A DNA stretch of 64,000 bases from Poa pratensis (lineage: Eukaryota; Streptophyta; Magnoliopsida; Poales; Poaceae): contig CAMZMU010000027.1 of the NCBI GenBank assembly GCA_947311845.1, forward strand, positions 25,574,368-25,638,367. Reading direction: 5' to 3'. Shown here in pieces: positions 21,779-31,959 of this stretch. The notes beneath the pieces were generated by a model that saw only the letters and a program-made list of their open reading frames with translations, was not told the DNA's origin and searched no databases. Made by a program: the position numbers and the translations under genes. How positions within the stretch are numbered: position 1 is the first letter of the stretch; each line of letters opens with the position of its first letter.

Positions 21779-22689
21779 TATTATTGTTGAGAGCGACGCT
21801 ATTTTCTTTATCAATATACCCCAATGCAATGTCATTTCTCTTCCTTGTTTGTCTATTTCTTTGTTGAACTATAATCGTTTGCAGCATTCTTTTTAAGTGG
21901 CAGTTCATCTTATCTATCCATACTGCACGCAAGATGTTTAGATGGCGTATATATCTGAGTTGTTTTTATTCCTGTTTTCAAAGGGGTGGCATGCAACAAC
22001 GACAAGGTTGCAACTCGTCTTTCAAAGAAGCATAAGCATGCAAGGTTTCTTTCAAAGAATCGTAAGCTCTGCAAGGCAAAGACATGGAATGTGGTGACTG
22101 GAGCACTTTGGCGACGCTTGTATCGAAGATGACATTTGTTAATGGTGCACTGCAGGCAGAACCAAGTCAATAAAGCAAAATATCGCATTGATGTGATGAA
22201 TGATTATCTATACTAGCACAATAACCCTGCGTTGCTACGTGTAGACCAAGTGTTTATCCCATATATTTTGCAAAACAGATACTATAGATTTTAGCAGCGA
22301 GAACACATCTTTCTTATACTTTTAAAGTAAAACATGTTCATATCAAATCGTGTTGTCAAGCCCTATCACGTTCACATCTTTCCTAATTTTTGTCTTATAA
22401 AATGTTTGCAATTGGTTACCTTCGCTTTGCCATCAATGTATCTGAACTTGCTACTGCCAATACCTTGATACGTGATCGGGAATTCTGTTCGTTGCAAAGA
22501 GACATCACCGCGTTGGATAAGAGGCACCAGCAGAAGTTTTCCGATTTACATTGGCCTTCATTTTCCCGAGAATCAGATTTCTTATCTAGAGGATGTTGTG
22601 TCGGTCTTGATTGAAAACGAATATTTTGCAAAATATTTTATATATGAACTACAAAAGGCGTAGAAGTTTTCAGAAAAAAGCGAATCAAC
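21779..22689. other. No gene supported; possible Helitron-like scrap
   Basis: AT-rich sequence with short frames only. ATCTATACTAGCACAATAAC at about 22205 resembles the 5' start shared by the Helitrons at 39307, but no matching 3' end was located nearby. Confidence 0.3.
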
Positions 22690-24129
22690 TTTTTTCGCCG
22701 ATGATTCCCTGATTCTTATGAAGGCAAATATGACTAATGCAACCTCGTTGAGACAGGTGCTTGAACAATACTGTGCAAGCTCGGGACAAATGGTTAGTGC
22801 AGCAAAGTGTAGTATCTTCTTAAGCCCAAATGTTGAAGTGAATCTAAAAGCTGAGATTTGTGAGGAATTAAATATAATGACAAAGGCTCTATCTGATAAG
22901 TATCTAGGATTGCCTTCTATGGTCGGATTGGACAGAACTGATAGCTTCATTCACCTTCTTGAGAGAATTATCAAGAGACTAGAAGTTTGGAATGAGAAGC
23001 TCTTATCTTTAGGGGGAAAAGAAATTTTATTAAAAGCAGTAATTCAATCCATTCCTGTTTTTGCCATGTCTGTGTTTCAATTACCGAAGAAGTTGTGCAA
23101 GGAAATGACTGATGCAATGTCAAGTTTTTGGTGGGGAGATACGGATGAACATCGTCGGATGCATTGGATGGCTTGGTGGCGTATGTGCATCCCGAAGAAA
23201 AATGGAGGGATGGGGTTTCGAGACCTACATTCTTTTAATTTAGCCATGTTAGCTAAATAAGCTTGGCGGTTGATTACAAAGCCAGATTCTCTATGTGCTC
23301 AAGTTTTGAGAGCAAAATATTATCCCCATGGAGATATTCTGAAAGCACGACCCAAGAGTGGTTCATCTTACACTTGGCAAAGTATTGTCGCAGGTTTGAG
23401 TACTTTCAAGCGTGGACACATTTGGAGAGTTGGATCTGGTACACAAATTAATATTTGGCAAGATCATTGGGTCCCTAGTAGCCCATCACGTATGATACTC
23501 TCTCCCAAGGGTCAGTGCATTCTTCGTACTGTAGATGAACTGATTGATGCGGAAACCCATTCATGGAAAGAAGAATTAATCAAGGATAATTTTAATCCGA
23601 TTGATGTTCAGAGGATTTGGAAAATTCCTTTGAATGCTCATATGACAGAGGATTTTATTTCTTGGCACTTGACAAGAGCTTACAGCTTCACGGTGAGGTC
23701 TGCTTATTATGCTCAATGGTGGCACTCGTTTGGGCAAAATGTAAACCGTGCTGATGGTCAAAGCAATTCGGAGTGTAACCCTGTGTGGGAAATTTTATGG
23801 AGCTTAAATGTGCCAGCAAAGGTAAAAATATTTGCTTGGAAGGCACTACATGGTACCCTCCCTGGGCTTGCTGTTCTAGCGGGAAGACATATCAAAACAG
23901 CTGTGCAATGTCCGATCTGCAAGCAGGGTCCAGATGACATAAAACACCTGATGTTCTCATGTTTACGAGCTCGCCAAGTCTGGAATTCTCTGGGTTTGAT
24001 GGAGGCAATTGACTCAGTTTTACCAACGGAAAGATTAGGGTCGGTGATTTTGGAGGAAATTCTGAGATCGAATAGTCCTACGGTTCCAACGTTGGGACGT
24101 ATTGAGTTCAAGGAAGCAATTGTGGTGGG
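22690..24129 (+). pseudogene. LINE ORF2: reverse transcriptase end, thumb and zf-RVT domain
   Basis: The frame begins STFFADDSLILMKA, which contains the catalytic FADD of L1-type RT. It continues SGQMVSAAKCSIFLSPN, KYLGLPSMVG, GGKEILLKAVIQSIPVF and IPKKNGGMGFRDLHSFN. A TAA at 23258 replaces the Gln codon of MLAKQAW. After it come the zf-RVT block with VPAKVKIFAWKALHGTLP and the CxxC...HL...C finger CPICKQGPDDIKHLMFSC. The enzyme reverse-transcribes LINE RNA at nicked target DNA. It is dead because of the stop, the missing 5' part and the LTR insertion. Confidence 0.88.
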
Positions 24130-24634
24130 TGTGGAGGTTATGCCGAACGGGTATACCTGCCACGGTGGATAAAACCTGGCCCACCAAGGAGGCCCATCAG
24201 ATAAAGCCGGAGGGCTTAATGGAGAAGGCCTCATGGGCTTAGGCGCAAGGATAAGCTCTGGGCTGGCTTAGTGAAGTCCAAGACGAAGGCCTGGCTGCGT
24301 TCGCCTTAGGGAGCAAGTTAGGGTTTGTTACCGTGTTAGTCTAGGACTCGTGATCTAGGTCGGTTAAGGCTTTCCTTGTAGGGGAAGGCTTGGCGCCTTT
24401 ATAAGCCAGCCTTCCAGCAGCCTTAGGGCACGCATACAATCTCATTGTAACCTGTACACATATTCTCCTTGAGTGAATTATAGCAGCACGTAGGATCTCG
24501 CCGCCGTCGTGAGATCCGAAGCTGGGTAAGATCGTGTGTGCAATCCCGTCACTGGAACCCTCTACGTTCTTCCCCACCTCCTCTACGGTACGTATGAATC
24601 CATATAGTAGTTCCGCGTTACCAATACCTCGACA
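24130..24634 (+). repeat. 5' LTR of Tat element with TATA box
   Basis: 505 bp. GCGCCTTTATAAGCCAGC at 24394-24411 supplies a TATA box, so transcription is expected to begin about 30 bp downstream. It differs from the 3' LTR at three positions: the C in CGCCGTCGTG, and two in GTACGTATGAATCC (GTACGAATGCATCC in the 3' copy). Confidence 0.95.
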
Positions 24635-24636
24635 GT

Positions 24637-24654
24637 TGGCGCCCACCGTGGGGC
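24637..24654 (+). other. Primer-binding site of Tat element
   Basis: TGGCGCCCACCGTGGGGC begins two bases after the LTR. This is a primer-site form I know from Tat/RIRE-like grass gypsy elements (the tRNA-Arg assignment is from memory of the group). Confidence 0.8.
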
Positions 24655-24710
24655 CCAAGGCGTCGGGAGTTTTGTTTCAGGCGGGAGCATTGGGCGAGAT
24701 CGGCAAGACT

Positions 24711-27113
24711 ATGGCGGTTGGTCGCGCCCGCATCATCAACAACTTTGGGTGCATCGAAGACGACGGTCCTACGTCCCAGCAAACGACGCACTGGTGTCAA
24801 GCTTCGTCGTCCCCTTCGGCACCATCAACATCTTCATGGGTTTTACGGCTGAGGCGTATGGATTCCCCAGGGGATCCGCCGCCTTTTGGCCCACCCACCA
24901 CCCCATCGATTATGCAATCGAGCAACAACACAGATCGGATCAGGCCTTTGTCTATCGCGATCTGAGTGACTCTGATACCCAAAGCGATTCTGACTCCAGC
25001 TCTTATGAGCTTATGGAGCCCGCCTCTCGCTTTGTTGGTGTCATTGACGCATCTGGCCCTAAGCCGGCCGAATCTGACCCTGAGTCAATATTACCTGCCT
25101 TACAGACAGGAGCAGACTCAGAAGCCGGATCTGATGGCACCGCTCCAATGGCGGAAGATTCAGATCTCGATGAGCATAAGGAGGAAGACTTTGCAGCACA
25201 GGTTGCCGCGCGAGGCTATGGCTCATCCGATCCAAACGAAGTCTTAATGACTTTCCCGGCACAGATAGCTATGGAGGATGGTGCGGCCGCGGCTAAGCCA
25301 GACGAGGCTGAAGTTTCCTCTAGCATCAAACACATTGGTGACAAGGCGGAAAAGCCAGAGGATGTGCTGGACCCTAAAGGCCTCCCCCGGCTACGCCTAT
25401 TGAAGAAGACCTGGACGGTCAAAGGAGGAACACATGCGCGCATTGGAGCTTCTCAAAACACCTTTGGGACCAAATCCAACCGCGTTGAACTTGAGGAAAG
25501 ACGGAAAGCGCTCCTGGCTGAGACTGAAGTCAACATCAAGTATAAGTTGTCCCTCCTGAACAAGGAAAAAGAGTTAATCCTAGTTGGAAAGGCTCTAGAA
25601 GAGGAAGAGTACAGCGTGAGCGCAATGTTGAGAAATTCCGCAAAATACGAAGTATACGTGACCCTCTTCTGCATCGGGATCTGCAGGGAAACTTCGAGAA
25701 GCTTCTGCCCAAAAGTCTTTAAAGCCTTGGCAGAAATACTCTTTCAAGTTAACCCTGATGGAGTCATATTCTTCTCCACCCCGCCAAAAACCTAGAGGCG
25801 GCCAGGGAAATCATGGGAGACGAAACAGTCCCAATTGAAGAGCGCCACCATTATTCTAAATGCTCATCGAAAAGGCGGTAGAGCAGCAGGCTAAGGCGGA
25901 CTCAAACTCAAAACTGGCGGACGATACGCGTCTTTGCAAGACAGCCGTTGCCGGCGGTGGGATCCAGAGGAACCAGCTGGTTCCAGTAGCCATGGCAATA
26001 AGGGTAAGGAACCCAGGAAGGACAAAGTTCCTGACAAGCACAGGGATGAGTCAAAGACTGGGTCCAATCGCCATAGTGACAAAGGCAAGGACGACCACCG
26101 GCAAAAGGATAACACACGCCATAAGAAGAATGATCCGCCTCGCCGTGAAAGAGATCAAGACAAGGACGCACGGCGTGGGAGTGACCGGCTTAACATGCCA
26201 CCTCCGCCCGCAGCACGGGCAAGAGACGAAGGAAATAGGGGCAACAGAGATCCGCCTCAAAGGCGATCTCGCTCCCGCTCCCCTCATCGCCAAAGCCGTC
26301 AGGAGGAGCCAAGGCGTAGCCAATCCAACAAAGGGCCAGCCAGGGAAAACACTCATATCTCAGACGCCCGCATCCGTCTCGATGAGATTAAAGCGGCCAA
26401 AGAGGAGTCTTACCTGGGCCCTGTGTGCTTTGGACCGGCGATTCGCAAGGTGCAACTCCCATCCTCGCTAGGCAATGTCAAGAAAATTGTGGACAAGTAC
26501 AATGGCATTGACAAACCGGACATATGGCTGCCTGATTACATCCACGCCGTTGGTATTAATGACGGTGATTACAATGCAGCTGTACGTTTTCTTCCACTCA
26601 TGTTGGAGGGAACGCCCGGTTGTGGATCGACACTTTGCCAGAAAAGAGTATCCACAATTGGCAAGACATGCAGAAAACATTCATGCAACACTTCTCATGC
26701 ACATACAAACGTCCAAAGGCTTACTCAGATCTACTAAAGTGCGCTCAAGTGGAGGGGGAGTCAAGCAGAGCTTTCATAGCTCGATGGACAGAGACAAAGA
26801 ATGCATGCGAAGACGTTTCTGAGATCCAGGCCATACATGCTTTTATGAACAGCCTGAAGAAAGGCAACATGATGAGATATATGTTGGCCAGCCAAAACAT
26901 CAAACACCTCGGCGAGCTCTTAGACAGCGCGAACAATTACGCTGCAGCAGAAGACGACGCTCGAGCTGACGACGGCGATCTGCGCATGGACATAGCTGTT
27001 AACCCGGAAAAGCGAAACAACAATCAAAGCCGGAAAAAGAAGGAAGCCAACGATGCGCCAGGACCATCAAAGGAGGTAGCCTTTGCCAATAAGAAGGGTG
27101 GCCAGAGGGGCTA
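24711..27113 (+). pseudogene. gag: gag polyprotein of Tat element, multiply frameshifted
   Basis: The likely start is ATG 24711 (MAVGRARIINNFGCIEDDG). The reading then moves between frames. It runs through an acidic linker, NVEKFRKIRSIRDPLLHRDL, KLLPKSL, an Arg/Asp-rich basic tract RRERDQDKDARRGSDRLN and an SR-like RRSRSRSPHRQSRQ. It then enters the retrotransposon gag core: YNGIDKPDIWLPDYIHAVG, WIDTLPEKSIHNWQDM, FIARWTETKNACED and LDSANNYAAAEDDA. It forms the virus-like particle. At least five 1-bp shifts are visible between 24.75 and 26.63 kb, and a stop lies at 27111-27113. No intact CCHC was found, though a Cys/His cluster (CAHHSKLGKCTHTNRQC) follows at about 27195-27245. Confidence 0.85.
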
Positions 27114-27489
27114 GCAGATGGCAGAAGAAGAGCGATGACAGTCAAGGGTCAAGACCCATTAAAATCACCTATGACGACATCAAAGATGAACCTTGTGCCC
27201 ATCATAGCAAGCTTGGCAAATGCACCCATACCAACAGGCAGTGCCGCCTTAACGATGATATCAAGAAGGATCCGACGCTGGCTTCAAGGCAAAACAGTTC
27301 AAGCGCAAGAACCGTAAAGACAAGAAAGAGCAGAAGGACAACGAGGAAAGTGCTTCGGAGCCGGAAGATCAGGAGCCAAAGCACAAGAGGAGCAACAAGT
27401 TTCCAAGGGTCGAAACAAGCCTTGTCACTTTCCTTGCCACTCCTTCGGCCAAAAAGGAAAAGGCAGCCTGGAGGGAACTCAATGCCACT

Positions 27490-28205
27490 ATGCCAGCGGT
27501 TCCCCAGTATCTCAACTGGTCCGAGCACCCCATTACATGGGACCGCAACGATCATCCTGATCATATTCCACAGAACCCAGGGAATTACGCGCTCGTTGTA
27601 AACCCAATTGTGCAGCAATGCAGGCTTTCTAAGGTGCTTATGGATGGAGGGAGTAGCATCAACATCCTCTATCTTGAAACCTTAAAGCGCATGCGCCTTT
27701 CTGAGACACAGCTAAAACATAGCACAGTCAAGTTTCACGGCATAGTGCCAGGCAGGCAGGCCAGTTCTATGGGAACAATTGTCTTAGACGTCACCTTCGG
27801 TGACGAAACAAACTATAGGACTGAGGAAGTTGCCTTTGAGTGGTGGAATTCAAAAGTGCGTATCACGCAATCTTTGGCCGCCCAGCCTTTGCCAAATTCA
27901 TGGCACGCCCGTGTTACATCTACAGCAAGCTCAAAATACCTGGACCAAACGGCGTCATCACGGTCAATGGCGACTTCAAGAAGGCGAAGGAATGCGAAGC
28001 AGGAAACGCCGTCTTAGCAGAAGCAGTCATCAGCAAGGAAGAGCTGGAGCAGTACAAGAAAGAAGTTAACACCAATGAAATGCCGGATGGTAAAAAGCCT
28101 CCTTGCGCCTCGGATGTCACTTTCAAGGCCAGCTCAAACTCGAAGAAGATCGTGCTGGACAACGCTGATGCAAGCAAGACGACGAACATAGGCGGACCTC
28201 AGTGA
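27490..28205 (+). pseudogene. Retroviral-type aspartic protease region
   Basis: It reads NWSEHPITWDRNDHPDHIP, then CRLSKVLMDGGSSINILYLE. The latter is the protease block, with DGGSS in the place of the usual D(T/S)G catalytic triad, a variant common in plant gypsy elements. VPGRQASSMGTIVLDVTFGD follows. Near 27.85 kb the frame changes and continues AYHAIFGRPAFAKFMARPCY, the conserved segment after the protease. It cleaves the polyprotein. Broken by one shift. Confidence 0.8.
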
Positions 28206-28275
28206 CGCATAGGAAGGCGCGCTCGTCAAGTTCCTCCGTGAGCAACGGGATATTTTTGCATGGTCACCATCAGAC

Positions 28276-29259
28276 ATGCCAGGAGTACCCCGGGAACTTG
28301 CCGAGCACAGCCTTAATGTCGCCAAAGGTGCCAAGCCAGTAAAACAAGGTCTTCGTCGCTTCGGTCCAGAGAAGAAGAAAGCAATAGGAAAAGAGGTAGC
28401 TCGGCTTAGTGCCGCTAATTTCATTAGAGAGGTTATCCACACAGATTGGCTAGCAAATCCTGTATTAGTACCTAAGAAGGACGTGAAAGACTTGCGCATG
28501 TGCATAGATTTCACCGGCTTAAACAAAGCCTGTCCTAAAGACCCCTTCGCATTGCCGCGAATTGATCAGGTCGTAGATGCTGTATCAGGTTCTGAATTAC
28601 TATGCTTTTTGGACGCTTACTCTGGCTACCACCAAATTAAGATGAAGGAGTCTGATCAAATTAAGACTTCCTTCATCACACCTTTCGGAACGTTTTGCTA
28701 CATAACTATGCCTTTCGGGCTTAAAAACGCTGGCTCAACGTACCAACGGTGCATACAACGTTGCCTACACGATCAAATAGGCCGCAATGTTCACGCTTAT
28801 GTCGATGACATTGCCGTTATGTCGCGAAAACGCGGCGATCTCATCGTTGACCTTCAAGAAACCTTTGATAACTTAAGAAAATATAACATGAAGCTAAATC
28901 CGGGAAAATGCTTTTTTGGCGTCCCAGCAGGAAAACTTTTAGGCTTCATTGTTTCAGAAAGAGGTCTTGAGGTTAACCCAGAAAAGATTCGAGCTATCAT
29001 GGACATCAAAAAGCCTACTTGTCTTAAAGATGTCCAAAGGCTCACAGGATCTGCAGCAGCTGTAAGCCGATTTATTAGTAGGCTTGGGGATAAAGCTTTA
29101 CCCCTATACAGGTTGTTGAAGAAAACTAAGACGTTCGTCTGGACTGAAGAGGCAGATGCAGCCTTAGCACAGTTAAAAGACGCCTTAGTTTCAGCACCAA
29201 TATTAGCGTCTCCTCTACCACAAGAGCCGATGCTACTTTACATGGCGGCTACCAACTAG
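28276..29259 (+). CDS. pol: Reverse transcriptase domain of Tat element
   Basis: Open frame of 327 codons. It contains VPKKDVKDLRMCIDFTGLNK, FLDAYSGYHQIKM, TPFGTFCYITMPFGLKNAG and the catalytic HAYVDDIAVMS, then GFIVSERGLEVNPEKIRAI and the RT-RNase H connection TEEADAALAQLKDAL. It ends MAATN plus a premature TAG. One missing base there (AACTAGTT for AAC-CTA-GTT) explains the stop, because NLVISAVVVVERKEEG follows in the next frame. Copies packaged RNA into DNA in the particle. All polymerase motifs are intact. Confidence 0.92.
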   Translation: MPGVPRELAEHSLNVAKGAKPVKQGLRRFGPEKKKAIGKEVARLSAANFIREVIHTDWLANPVLVPKKDVKDLRMCIDFTGLNKACPKDPFALPRIDQVVDAVSGSELLCFLDAYSGYHQIKMKESDQIKTSFITPFGTFCYITMPFGLKNAGSTYQRCIQRCLHDQIGRNVHAYVDDIAVMSRKRGDLIVDLQETFDNLRKYNMKLNPGKCFFGVPAGKLLGFIVSERGLEVNPEKIRAIMDIKKPTCLKDVQRLTGSAAAVSRFISRLGDKALPLYRLLKKTKTFVWTEEADAALAQLKDALVSAPILASPLPQEPMLLYMAATN

Positions 29260-29270
29260 TTATTAGTGCA

Positions 29271-29585
29271 GTGGTTGTTGTTGAGCGAAAGGAAGAGGGC
29301 AAGGAGCTACCGGAACAAAGGCCGGTATATTATATCAGCGAAGTCTTCTCCGAATCCAAACAACGATACCCTCACTATCAGAAGCTGGCTTATGGAGTTT
29401 TCTTCGCAGCCAGAAAATTACGCCATTATTTCCAAGAGCACCCAATCACGGTAGTCAGTAAGGCGCCATTGGGTGACATTATAAACAACACCGATGCCAC
29501 TGGACGTGTGGCTAAGTGGGGAATTGAATTGGCAGCCTTCGACATCCAGTACAAGCCACGTACAGCCATCAAATCCCAGTCTTAG
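29271..29585 (+). pseudogene. RNase H (first, gypsy type) and tether
   Basis: It contains RPVYYISEVFSESKQRYPHY, KLAYGVFFAARKLRHYFQ, VVSKAPLGDIINNTDATGRV and WGIELAAFDIQYKPR, the standard gypsy RNase H that removes RNA from the hybrid. It stops at SQS because a base is missing before LADFIADWTEA, which follows in another frame. Confidence 0.85.
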
Positions 29586-29652
29586 CTGATTTCATCGCAG
29601 ACTGGACAGAAGCAATGGATGAACTTCCCCTCCCTGACGAGAATATTGGGTT

Positions 29653-30324
29653 ATGCACTTTGACGGCTCCAAAATGTTGCAGGGATCGGGAGCTGGCGTG
29701 GTACTGAAGAACCCTAAAGGAGACAAGATGTGCTATGTCTTGCAGATACACTTCAATGCCACTAATAATGTTGCAGAATACGAGGCTCTGTTGCATGGAT
29801 TGCACGTCGCAAAGGATTTGGGCATTAGCCGTCTTTTGTGCTATGGCGATTCAGACCTCGTTGTTCAACAATTAGAAGGGGCATGGGACGCGAAGAGCCC
29901 TACAATGGCTGAATACCGACGCACGGTAGACGAGTTTGGTCGGTGTTTTATCGGCTTAGAAGTCAAGCATATCAAAAGGGAGGAAAATGAAGCAGCGGAC
30001 GCCTTAGCCAGAATGGGCTCGAAAAGATCGAAGGTGCCCTCCGATATATTTTTGGAGCACCTGTACGTGCCGTCTATTAAAGGCGGAGATGAGGATGACC
30101 CCATGGCTTCGCAGTCTGTTTCCGTCATGCTGGTGAAGCCAGACTGGACACAGCCCTACATAAATTTCCTCCTTAACAAGGAAGAGCCAGAGGATGAAGT
30201 ATTAAGGCGGCAAGTTGTGCGCAGAGCTAAGGCATACACAATAATAAATGGAGAGCTATACAAGCGGAGTACCACAGGTGTATATCAACGATGCGTTTCG
30301 CCGGAAGAAGGACAGAGATACTAG
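29653..30324 (+). pseudogene. Second, archaeal/plant-type RNase H (aRNH) and integrase linker
   Basis: It contains MHFDGSKMLQGSGAGVVL (first catalytic Asp), NATNNVAEYEALLHGL (Glu), LCYGDSDLVVQQLEGAW (Asp) and HIKREENEAADALARMGS (final Asp): a complete DEDD set. Presence of this second RNase H is a known mark of Tat elements. It ends EEGQRY plus stop, where a missing base separates it from ILEEIHGG of the integrase zinc domain. TGVYQRCVSPEEG is the usual linker. Confidence 0.85.
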
Positions 30325-31426
30325 AAGAGATCCATGGTGGATGTTGCGGTCATCATGCCTCTGCCCGAGCAATTGTCGCCAAAGCTTTTAGACATGGATT
30401 CTACTGGCTCACAGCAAAGCAAGACGCAGAAGAACTCGTCAAGAAATGCGTTGGATGCCAAAAGTATGCAAGACAGCCAAAGATGCCAGCCCAGGAATTG
30501 CGCACCATTCCAATCACGTGGCCATTTGCGGTCTGGGGACTGGACATGGTAGGTCCATTCAGGACTGCGCGAGGCGGCGTCAAACATCTCTTAGTTGCGG
30601 TGGATAAATACACCAAGTGGGTTGAAGCTAAGCCCATAAAAAAGCTTGATGGGGCAACAGCCAAGAAGTTCGTCATTGAGGTTATAACGAGATTTGGCGT
30701 CCCCCACAGTATCATTACGGACAATGGGACAAACTTCGCCGTAGGAGAGGCAAAGTACTGTGGTGAAGTTGGTATTCGTTGGACTTAGCATCTGTGGCTC
30801 ATCCACAATCGAATGGCCAAGTTGAGCGAACCAACAGTATAATTCTACAGGGAATAAAGCCAAGATTAGAGGTGCCTTTGCATAGAGCAGCTGGAGCATG
30901 GGTAGAAGAATTACCTGCTGTCTTATGGAGCATACGCACAACTCCAAGCAGTGCAACAGGCTATACCCCTTTCTTTCTCATATATGGCGCTGAAGCGGTA
31001 CTCCCAACAGATGTCCTGCACGACACACCTCGTGTAACAGCCTACGTCGAAGCAGACGCAGAAGAAGCCCGACAGGACGGCTTAGACCTTCTCGAAGAAG
31101 AGCGTGAGATAGCGCTTCAGCGCTCCGCCATTTATCAGCAGAACATGCGGCGTTACCACAGTCGCAAGGTAAGACGGAGATCGTTTCGAGAAGGCGATTT
31201 GGTGCTTCGCCTTGTTCAGCAAAAGGAGCACAAACTATCTCCCATATGGGAAGGACCCTTCGTTATCAGCAAAGCGCTTAAGAACGGGGCATATTATCTT
31301 GTGGACCTCCGTGATATCGAGAAGAAGAAGAAAAGAGGCCGCAAAAGGAAAAGGAACGAAGAAGCAGTGCTCAAGGAGACGAAACGTCCTTGGAACATTG
31401 AGCAGCTACGTCCTTTTTACACTTAG
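30318..31426 (+). pseudogene. Integrase: HHCC, DDE core and C-terminal domain
   Basis: The HHCC zinc region reads GGCCGHHASARAIVAKAFRH and CVGCQKYARQ. The DDE core shows WGLDMVGPF (D), ITDNGTNF (D) and HPQSNGQVERTN (E). The C-terminal GPFVISKALKNGAYYLVDL is the usual GPY/F-like module. It inserts the cDNA into host DNA. One base is missing at about 30778 (CGTTGGACTTAGC, expected CGN-TTG-GAC-TTA-GC), placing the third catalytic residue in another frame. It ends WNIEQLRPFYT. Confidence 0.9.
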
Positions 31427-31959
31427 CAATTCTATTGTAATCACACCATATATGATTATGAAATAAAAGTCTTTGGTTCCCTCAATTATTTTTATGCATG
31501 AGTTCTCGCCGTCTTTTATTTCCATTTGATCATATATTTCGATAAAAATATCAATGTTAACCCGAATTGGCTCGTGCTTGTGGTTACTCACATGATGCTT
31601 TTGCCTTAAGGCCTTACAAAAATTAAAATTGCATCCGTCTAAGGTATTTATCTGATCGCGTATATGCTGGCTTGTCTTAGTAGATGCTTTACGCACCAAA
31701 AGCCGGCGCCGTTTCTGTGTTTAAACAGTTTGGTTACTAACCCTGTTGCCAGCGAAGTGTTCCGTGCCTTAGGTTCTGCCAGCATACGAAAAGGCTAAAG
31801 CATATAAGCCAGAAAACTTGAAGACGGATAAGGAGCATAGTTTGCAAGCCTTTTAAAAATAAGTGCATGCGTTGCAAAACAAACATGTTCAACAGATAAA
31901 AAGGCTCCTGCCATTACAAAACATAACTTAACAAGTCTTTTGTGCCATCTTTCATGACA
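31427..31959. other. Spacer between pol and antisense gene
   Basis: About 530 bp of AT-rich sequence with no supportable frame. It is probably the 3' end region of the sense transcript. Confidence 0.5.
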
